This document shows, piece after piece, positions 55,774 to 64,000 of a stretch of 64,000 nucleotides of DNA; within the stretch, counting starts at the first letter, position 1; every line of letters starts with the position of its first letter. The position numbers and the translations under genes were made by a program. The DNA comes from Crotalaria pallida. Lineage: Eukaryota > Streptophyta > Magnoliopsida > Fabales > Fabaceae. The stretch lies in contig CM075652.1 of the NCBI GenBank assembly GCA_037953625.1, forward strand, positions 77,591,501 to 77,655,500. The letters are read 5' to 3'. The notes under the pieces are model-generated. The model did no database searches and was not told where the DNA came from. It saw nothing but the letters and a program-made list of their open reading frames with translations.

Positions 55774-58179
55774 TTATTCAGACCACTGGTAAGGTGCATC
55801 CTTTCTGGTTAGCGAGGTCAAGGGTAGAGCCAGTTTAGAGAACCCTTCAATGAATCTCCTGTAGTATCCTGCAAGACCAAGAAAACTTCTGATCTCGGTT
55901 ACCGAGTTAGGTCTCTCCCACTTGAGTACCGCTTCAACCTTGGAGGGATCAACTGCGACACCACGCTCGGATATTACGTGACCGAGGAAGTGAACCTCTT
56001 TGAGCCAAAAACTGTACTTAGAGAGCTTGGCATAAAGCTCCTTGTCCTTCAAGACCTGTAGTACCGTTCTCAAGTGCTTCTCATGTTCGCTTGGACTTCT
56101 GGAGTAGATAAGGATATCGTCAATGAAGACTATCACAAACAAATCTAGATAGGGTCGGAAGATCCTATTCATGTAGTCCATAAAGATGGCAGGGGCGTTG
56201 GTAAGTCCGAAGGGCATAACCACATACTCAAAATGCCCATATCTTGTCCTGAAAGTTGTCTTCGGAATATCTTCCCCTCGGATACGGATCTGGTGGTATC
56301 CTGATCGGAGGTCTATCTTTGAGAACACCGACGCTCCCTTAAGTTGGTCTAATAAGTCATCAATCCGAGGGAGGGGATACCTGTTCTTCACCGTTACCGC
56401 GTTGAGCTTCCGATAATCAGTGCACATTCTGAGGCTACCATCTTTCTTTTTGACGAACAAGATTGGAGCTCCCCAAGGTGATACGCTCGGTCTAATTAGC
56501 TTCTTGACCAAAAGTTCTTCCAACTGTTTCTTAAGCTCTTCTAGTTCGGGAGGTGCCATTCCGTACGGAGCAATTGAAATCGGGCCAGTTCCGGGAATGA
56601 GGTCTATACTAAACTCTACTTCTCTTATCGGCGGTAAACCAGGCATTTCATCCGAGAAAACCTCTGGGAATTCACCGACAACAGGAATTTGGTCTATGGT
56701 TGGTTCCTCTGTCGCCTCTAACTTTGCAACAGAAGAGCCAATAAAGATGACAGTTTTCTCTCGGCAGTCGAGCAGGACATGGTGCAGAGACATCCAGTCC
56801 ATGCCGAGAATAATATCTAACTTAGTCAGGGGTAAGCAAACTAGATTGACTTTAAACTCTCGGCCTAATACTTGAATAGGACACTCTAAACACATCTGGG
56901 AAGTGATTACAGAAGAATTGGGTGGGGTAGAAATGGATAGTTTGTAAGGCATTTCTACTGGGGATAATTTTAGTTTGCTCATACAGTCAAGGGAAATGAA
57001 AGAATGTGTGGCTCCACAATCAAATAGCACAGCACATGGAATGTTGTTCACTTGGCAAGTACCTCGGATCAGTTCGTCGGCATCAGTCACTTCTTCACCA
57101 TCCATCGTGTAAACCTTGCCTCTCTGCATCAGTCGGTTCACACCTGTCTGTTGTGCCTTTGTCACATTGACCTCTTCTTTCACAAGATTCTCGGTACACC
57201 GAGCTGCAAAATGACCGGGCTTGCCACAGCGAAAACAGGATCCTCTTGTTCTACTCGGATCCAGACTCCAGCATTCTCCCTTGTGTTGCTTTCCACAATG
57301 TTGACATATCGGATAGGGGCCAGGGACAACCAGCATCTGGCCACCACTCCTTGGAGCTGTTGACATTATAGAGCTCGGATTCACATAGGGAGCAAATCTC
57401 TGAACAACTCCTTTCCCCCTGATAGGCCCCACTACTTTCTGTGCCGACCTGCTCCGCTTTCCGTCGGCTTTCCTCTTGAGCCCCTTCTCATAGGTGCTAG
57501 CCATGTTTACCAATTGCGAGAGATTGTCCATGTTCTGATATTCGAATGCGAGTCGAATATCATCACGGACACCAGATTCAAACTTGATGCACTTGGTGCG
57601 CTCATCAGCATCTCGGTAGCTTCCTGAATAGCGAATCAAATCCTCGAACTGAGCGGCGTATTCTCCGACACTCAAATTCCTCTGTTCCAGCTTGAGGAAT
57701 GCGAGTTCCTTTTCCCTTCTAACAGCTTCGGGAAAGTATTTACCGAGGAATCGGGTTCGGAACAAATCCCAAGTAATGACTTGATTAGCCGCTTCCAGCC
57801 CACGACTCTGTTGTTCCCACCAGTGCTCGGCTTCACCAGCCAACAAAAATTCAGCCAACCTCACCCTGTACTCATAGGGCGGTTGCAGAGATCGGAAGAT
57901 CTTTTCAACATCTTAGATCCATCTTTGAGCCCCATCAGGGTTGTAACCCCATTCAAACCGAGGCGGTTCGTTCTTCCTAAATCGGCTCATCCAGTCGATC
58001 TCGACCGGAGCCGGAGGTGGTGGTTGTAGGGCTGCAGCTGCAGCTGCTGCGGCTGCGGCTATGTTCTGAGCGAGGTTCTCAACCTGGTTCTGCTGAGCCT
58101 ACGCTTGATTCTGCTGCAGTTGAACCAGAGTTTCCAACACGGCAGCAATTCGATCGTTATCAGCTCTTCTCCTAGCCAT
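55774..58179 (-). pseudogene. gag-pol: Inner Tekay-type gag, protease, reverse transcriptase
   Basis: ATG at 58179 (MARRRADNDRIAAVLETL) fits the homologous start at 62239. In-frame stops at codon 27 (TAG 58101-58099) and codon 89 (TAA 57915-57913) precede an open stretch 57864-55774 of 696 codons. That stretch holds the gag domain (EAEHWWEQQ, FLGKYFPE, YAAQFEDLIRYS), the CCHC knuckle CFRCGKPGHFAARC, protease with LFDCGATHSFI, and RT with FSKIDLRSGYHQIRI, VVMPFGLTNAPAIF and VFIDDILIYS. It ends at TAA 55776-55774, where the frame is otherwise continuous. The RT catalytic residues are intact, so the piece is recent. Confidence 0.95.
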
Positions 58180-58363
58180 ACCGTCTGGTTATGGAGAGAA
58201 AGCCAATTAACCATCGAATAAAGAAACACATATATATATACATAAACATATACATCTATAAGCTCTATTGTCTAACTTAGACTTCTAGACTTTACTTATT
58301 TGTCACTCTCTTGGTGAGTAACCACTGGAGTCCTTTGCAACTCCAATAGGGCGAGGAGAAATT

Positions 58364-58375
58364 GCTCTGATACCA
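58364..58375 (-). promoter_or_regulatory. Primer binding site, inner element
   Basis: TGGTATCAGAGC on the minus strand, four bases from the 5' LTR; complementary to initiator-Met tRNA. Confidence 0.95.
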
Positions 58376-58379
58376 AAAA

Positions 58380-60715
58380 TGTAACACCCTACAAATTAAT
58401 TTACCCTTAAACCATAAATTAGGACTTGAAAATTTCTTTTTAAAACCATTATAATAAATGTCAACATAATATCTCTTTCCATTTATACAAAATCATCAGA
58501 GTTAAAGGTGGAAGACTTAGTACATCAAAAGCCAAAAAGCATAGTTTAATTACATTCGGTCCATTAAGCCAGATACAAAGAGTACAAAGCAGTGTTTTAG
58601 CTCGGCCCAACTGGCCGAGACCCAACTAATTCTCCGACTCTATAACTTACTCTCCCTGAGGGAGAGTGAACCTGCTCGGCCGGGGACTGCGTCTGCTCGG
58701 GCTCAGTACCTGAAAAATGGTAAGGAGGTGAGCATTACACAGAACTTAAGTAAGCAGTTTCTAACATGACATACCAAACTACCAAGCCATACACAAGTAG
58801 TCAATTAACATAAATAACAAGTAATCAAACAATATCACATGCATACCATATCATTTAGCTCGGTCCACGTTATTATCCCTTGTATACATTACCTACCAGT
58901 TATACCTCGGCTCAACCGATTAATTCCCCTTATACTCTTTTCTAAATTCTCACCTAGTTGCTCGGCCACTGGTCTCTTTTCTTGGTTATCTATCCCTATC
59001 ACGGTCACATTACTCATTTATCATCTTTTACATAGATTACAATCTTTTACTCTTCTCGGATGCATACACCCAGTGCATGTCTTACACCATTTAGGGTCGG
59101 ATATCGGAGTGTCCATCACTGCGAGTACCCAGTACCCATCTTACAACGGCGCATCTCGGCGTCTTACGCGATCAATGCATGCACCCAGTACGCGTCTTCT
59201 ATGACCAGGAGCACTACCGCCGATCATTCTATGGGGTGAGGGAGCGTCTTACACGATCAATGCACGCACCCAGTACGCGTCTGCTATGACCAGGAGCACA
59301 TCCCCACCGATTCCATGCTCGGAACCTTGTGTGAATCATAACTGCGAGTACCCAGTACCCGTCTTACAGCTGCGCATACCCAGTATGCGTCTGACGCGAT
59401 CAATGCACGCACCCAGTACGCGTCTGTTATGACCCGATCACACAACAATTTCTCTTTAATTCCTCTTTTCTTTTTAACCATTTCTTTTAGCTCGGCATCT
59501 CTCGGCTCAACCCTGTAACCATTCCCCTATTCTACTAAACTTTCTCATTACCTAACCTATTGATTTATCTCTTCATTTCTCCCTGTTTACCATTTTCTCA
59601 ATACCCATTCTTACCCTCTCGTAGTTCGGCCACAGATATGGAAAATAAATACCACAACTCATGAACATTTATACAATGACAATAACATTTGTACAACAAC
59701 AACAGTATGAATAAACACTTAGCCAACATATCATTTAAATGAAACATATATCAGAGAACAATGTTCTTTCCTACCTCAAAACTCATGTTACTAATTCATT
59801 CATTGGTTCCCATTACCCTTTTACCTTTACTCTCTAATATTATCCTATGTTCATTCCCTAATCTAACACCCACTCTTAGCACCCGTTATGAACACACTAG
59901 GAACCCAAACTCAAGTAGAGGTAACACTCACTCCTTACCTCAAACCGTGAGAGATAAGAGTTGAGAGTTGAGAATGGATTTCCCCTTGAGCTTAATACCC
60001 CTTGAATCTTTGTCCTCCTAGCTGCACACCCAGCACCGAAATACTTCAGGGACGTGTGATGAGATGAAGAGATGAAGGAAAGTAGCTCTAACTCGTGAGG
60101 ATTTATGGTGAAAGAGAGAGGGATTTTCGTGAAAGAGAAGAGAGAATATGGGAGTTGTATGTTGGAGCTTTAGAGAGAAAAGGGAGAGATACGGATGAGG
60201 AAGAGAATGAGAAATATGTTATGTTGTATATTGGATTTTCTTTTATTCATTTAGGGGAAATATTTGTGTGGTTCTCATTGGAGGCTTCTTTGAGAAGTCA
60301 AAATATGTGGATAGGATTCATTGGCTTCCAAAGGAAGCCATGAACAGTGACTTTAAAAGGACATAAAGTCATGACAGCGACAACTGTACGGATGGTACGA
60401 AACCCAAAGAACCAACAGCTCAACACGAGCTGTCACGGAGGAGCAAGGATACGTCGGCTCGGTAGTAGATGAACAGCAGTAGTCCGAGCCTCCTTCTCGG
60501 GTAATAATGTGAGATGCGTTGAGGTCGGCTAATCCGAGCTGACAACAGATTTCACGCTCCGTTCTCACTTAACTCTTTAGCTTGCGTTTCGTTTAGCTCG
60601 GCAGGGATCGGTCCGAGGTCCTACATCTACCTCTCTGGTCGACCTAGGTTCCCTATTAACTCACGACCTTTGTATAACTACGGCTTAATCCTATTCTTAA
60701 ATAAACATCTATGTT

Positions 60716-60748
<33 letters not shown>

Positions 60749-60786
60749 GAATTTATTATATTGATATTAATTTTCAGGACGTTACA
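58380..60786 (-). mobile_element. Inner element 5' LTR
   Basis: 2407 bp, TGTAACACCC...GACGTTACA. It differs from the 3' LTR by scattered substitutions, a 2-bp loss in the stem-loop loop (58649-58667) and a longer TA tract (60717-60740). It acts as promoter LTR in element orientation. Confidence 0.95.
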
Positions 60787-60791
60787 CGTCT

Positions 60792-62239
60792 AACTCCTCA
60801 TTTACTTCTATGGCAGATAAATAAGAATCACTAAAGATTACTGTTATCTGATGACAATCAATCAGGACATGGTGTTGAGACATCCAGTCCATGCCCAGAA
60901 TGATATCCAGTCTAGTCAACGGAAGACAGATCAGATTTACTTTGAATTCCCGCTCCAATACTCGAAGTGGGCAATTCAAGCACATTTGTGATGTAACAAC
61001 TGAGGAATTAGTGGGGGAAGAGAGTGACAATTTGTATGGCATCTCAATGGATGACAGTCCTAACTTTTTCATGCAATCTATAGAAATAAATGAATGATTA
61101 GCTCCACAATCAAAGAGAACACCGCAAGGAATATTATTAACGTAGCAGGTACCTCTGATTAGTTCATCAGCCTTAGTAACTTCCTCCCCATCCAGAGTAT
61201 ACACCTTTCCTCTCTGGAGTGGCTTACTACCACCAGTTTTCTGAACTTTAGTCACATTCACTTCTTTCTTTACTGCTATCTTGGGACAATTCACTACAAT
61301 ATGACCCGGCTGACCACACTTGAAACATATTATATCTTTCTTGTTTTGATTCAAATTCTAGCATACTCCTCTATGATGTCTGCCACAATGTGGACAAGTC
61401 GGAATAGGACCAGGAGCACTCACTACTTGGCCTAATCTAGGCTGAGAGTAAGGACCTGATCGCTGCACCGAACTCTTGCCCCTAATAGGACCACCAGATC
61501 TTTGTGCTGCTCAGTTTCGATCATTGGCCGATTTCCTCTTGAGACCTTTTTCATAGGTACTCGCCATGTTCACCAACTGAGAAAGATTATCAATATTATG
61601 ATATTCACAAGAAAGGCGAACATCATCCCGGAGACCAGCCTCGAACTTAATACACTTGGTGCGATCATCAACGTCTCTGTAGCTGCCTGAGTATCGAATC
61701 AGGTCTTCGAACTGAGCTGCATAGTCACCAACAGTCATAGACCCTTGCACCAGCTGGAGAAAAGCAATCTCTTTCTCCCTTATGACATCCTCAGGAAAAT
61801 ATTTCCCAAGAAAGAGGACTTTGAACAAGTCCCAAGTTACTGCTTGATTCGTCGCATCGAATCCTCTCCTCTCCTGTTCCCACCAGTGTTCGGCCTCACT
61901 GGTCAGCATATATTTAGTCAGCCGCACCCAATGCTCAGCAAGTGGTTGCAGAGAACGGAGAATATTTTCGAACTCCTGGATCCACTTCTGTGCTCCGTCA
62001 GGATCATTGCCTCCTTCGAATATGGGTGGCTCACTTTTTCTGAACCGCGTCATCCAGTCGATTTCCATAGGAACTGGGGGTGGAGGTTGCATGGATGCCG
62101 CTGTGGCTGTTGCTGCAGCTATGTTCTCTCCAAGATTTTGATGCAACTGTGCATTATTAGTAGCTTGATTCTGTTGCATCTGCACCAGATGTTCCAGAAG
62201 AGCTCGGATTGCGTCTTTATCAACCCGCCTAACAGCCAT
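60792..62239 (-). pseudogene. gag-pro: Outer Tekay-type gag and protease
   Basis: ATG at 62239 (MAVRRVDKDAIRALLEHL). Gag domain with EAEHWWEQERRG, FLGKYFPED and YAAQFEDLIRYSGSYRD, ending at TGA 61513-61511. The frame continues to a TAG at 61360-61358, then the CCHC knuckle CFKCGQPGHIVVNC and protease with LFDCGANHSFI and LDIILGMDWMS. It is cut at 60791 by the inner element and resumes at 51357 with the RT linker. Two in-frame stops inactivate it. Confidence 0.9.
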
Positions 62240-62400
62240 TCTGTTTAGTCAGGGAATAATACAACTAATTAATTCTTGGTAAAGTAAATAATGATCTAAG
62301 TATCCTATTCCTTACTTATAGACTTCTAACTATGAACATTGATTACTCGCTCGGTGAGTAATCACTGGAGTAATGTGTACTCCAAGGCCGAGGTAAAACT

Positions 62401-62412
62401 GCTCTGATACCA
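62401..62412 (-). promoter_or_regulatory. Primer binding site, outer element
   Basis: TGGTATCAGAGC on the minus strand, four bases from the 5' LTR start at 62417. Confidence 0.95.
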
Positions 62413-62416
62413 AAAA

Positions 62417-62836
62417 TGTAACACCTACTTTTATATACCCTTTTATACCCATTTATAAAATAGTGAAATTAAAAATTACATTTTAACTTATAAAAATCTC
62501 CCGTCAAACGGACGGAGTTTCCTTTGTTTTTCGGACTTTTCCAAAAATTAGATTTTTCCTGCACCTGTTCAAAACATTCAGATTTATAAAACCAACAGCC
62601 AGCAGGGCTTTTCAGCATAAAACATAACATAGTTCATCACTATGCCCACATTCAGCATTAACGTATAAAACATCAGAGTAAGCAGCATATAAACAAGTTA
62701 CAGAAAAAGTATTTTTCCCAAAAGTACTCCTTTTCCCAAAGGAGTCATCTTGCGCCCACCCAAAAAGATATCTACATATTTACATCAAAATAATCACATC
62801 AGATCATCATAGGGCCCAGGACATTTTTCCATGTCC

Positions 62837-62883
<47 letters not shown>

Positions 62884-64000
62884 CTTACTCTCCCTGTAAG
62901 GGAGAGTACTCCTGCTCGGCCAGATCGGGTGTAAGCTCCGACTCAGTGCTTGTAAAAAAAATGGTAAGGAGTGAGCACTACACATAAAATAGGAAAGCAG
63001 TTTCTAATATGACATAACGCTATACCAAGCCAAACATAGTTAATCAATTAATTCACAACATATCAAACCCACACAACTCAAATGCATTCACATTTATATC
63101 CTTTGATTTCATTCATCAATCCTCCAACTCTTTATTAACTACAGTTTTCTTAGTATATTTTCTATCTCTTTTCCCATATAATTCACTTTCCTTCTTTTCA
63201 CTCACTTTCATCTTTTCTCATATATTTCTCTTTTCAATTTCTTTCTTTTCATTCCTTTTTCTATTTTCTTTTCTCTTTTCTTTCTTTCACTTTTCACTTT
63301 AACTTTCTCTTTTCATTTCTTTCATATTTCTCATTTCTCAGAGAGATAACATGTGTCCATCATTGCGCACAACCCTTTATGCATCTTACAGCGCACAATG
63401 TGCGGTCTAGGCATACAGTCCCCCATGCAACTTATTGCACACAACACAATGTGCGACTTACTGCACCCGGACAAACGTCTTACAAGACCTGGATCACAGC
63501 ACAGGTTCGTGGTCTAAGCATACAGCCCCTCATGCGGCTTATTGCACACAACATACATGCGCGACTTATAGCGCTCGGACAAACATCTTACAAGACCTGG
63601 ATCGAACCACTAGTTCGCATCACTAGGATTTAATGCACCTGCCAGGCATTTGGAACACCCAAGGGACTCTAGCACCCAACCAGGACTTTTACACCCAAAA
63701 GGCATCACCCTGTTAGGCTATGCTATCACATTTTCACACTTTATTTAATTATTTCCATTACTCATTTTCATTCTCTTTCACATTTGCATGTATTTTATTT
63801 GGCAGTGAATTGAGTCATTGGTGCATTGATGCCTAACAGGCATTTGAACCTAATGGGCATTTGGCCTGGTGGGCATTTGGTCCTTTGGGAATTTGATACA
63901 CCCGGTAGGGGCACCTAGTCTATCAAGGCACCAATACTCAATTCCGCTGCACTATCCATTATTCTTTACTTTACATTTGCATTCTTTCTCTCAATTGTTT
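62417..64000 (-). mobile_element. 5' LTR of the outer Tekay-type element, partial
   Basis: First 1584 bp of the LTR, matching 45591 onward; the rest (about 1.2 kb, including U3) is beyond the window. It contains the AGGACAT/ATGTCCT hairpin (about 62818-62838), a long TA tract (62840-62882), the 10-bp stem-loop (62886-62908) and the CG-containing repeats (63355-63640). Confidence 0.9.
62840..62882. repeat. TA microsatellite in LTR
   Basis: About 21 TA units between the two hairpins; the sister LTR has a shorter, interrupted tract at 46001-46030. Confidence 0.9.

Larger units (their letters stand above)
51358..60786 (-). mobile_element. Inner complete Tekay-type element
   Basis: 9429 bp: 3' LTR 51358-53752, purine tract, one polyprotein frame from ATG 58179 to 53789 with lesions, primer site 58364-58375, 5' LTR 58380-60786, and a perfect CGTCT duplication. 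Its LTRs differ from those of the outer element, but its proteins are close relatives. I count about 40 differences between the LTRs by eye (about 98.3% identity), mostly transitions. Confidence 0.95.
45591..64000 (-). mobile_element. Outer Tekay-type chromovirus
   Basis: Minus-strand Ty3/gypsy chromovirus: 3' LTR 45591-48411, purine tract, polyprotein with C-terminal chromodomain (48448-51357 and 60792-62239), primer site 62401-62412, and 5' LTR from 62417 off the window. A second element (51358-60786) is inserted between its protease and RT. The left flank 45586-45590 is CTTTT; the right duplication is outside the window. Confidence 0.9.

Overview
This window reads as a heterochromatic, repeat-filled stretch of a flowering-plant nuclear genome. 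I found no intact host gene. Nearly all recognisable coding matter is Ty3/gypsy retrotransposon protein broken by stop codons and frameshifts. The AT-rich background, the Tekay-, Tat/Ogre- and Athila-type gypsy lineages, Ty1/copia LTRs, a tRNA-derived SINE and Mutator-type MITEs point to a eudicot. A legume is my best guess from the style of the repeats, but the species cannot be fixed from sequence alone.

Left part, 1-34194: a nest of elements built around one Tat-type element on the + strand. Its broken pol lies at 6752-11007, an antisense plant-mobile-domain ORF at 11010-12787 and 32293-32397, and its 3' LTR at 32723-34194. Two stacks sit inside it, each four layers deep. At the left a copia LTR (6083-6751) is split by a minus-strand Tat-type element (2400-6082), which is split in turn by a Tekay-type LTR (1-2399). 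At the right an Athila-type element (12788-32287) that has lost RT and integrase is split by a coding-free element with 2.3-kb LTRs (LARD, 17803-29081), whose 3' LTR is split by a solo LTR (23563-26969). I could verify 5-bp target duplications for the last two insertions and a one-mismatch duplication for the Athila element. A copia LTR (30288-31923) and a Mutator MITE (8565-9091) complete the nest.

Middle part, 34195-45590: the only stretch not dominated by large LTR elements. It holds small elements: two SINEs, a hAT-like fold-back repeat, a short decayed copia element with a gag remnant, two Mutator MITEs with 9-bp target duplications, an Athila-like LTR fragment and a CpG-rich hairpin block. 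No convincing host gene is seen.

Right part, 45591-64000: a minus-strand Tekay-type chromovirus whose 5' LTR runs off the window. A second complete Tekay-type element (51358-60786, target duplication CGTCT) is inserted in the same orientation between its protease and reverse transcriptase. Both polyproteins (gag, protease, RT, RNase H, integrase, chromodomain) are inactivated. By eye the inner LTR pair differs at about 40 positions in 2.4 kb, so it is the younger.

The most interesting material is non-coding. The LTRs of these families share a modular layout: clusters of short palindromic words in U3, a 65-nt module with complementary ends and a constant 45-nt spacer, tandem arrays with fold-back cores, and a stem-loop near the 3' end of the LTR whose stem sequence changes while pairing is kept. 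The coding-free LARD shares the stem-loop, the primer site and the polypurine-tract layout with the Tekay elements, so it may depend on Tekay-type proteins.
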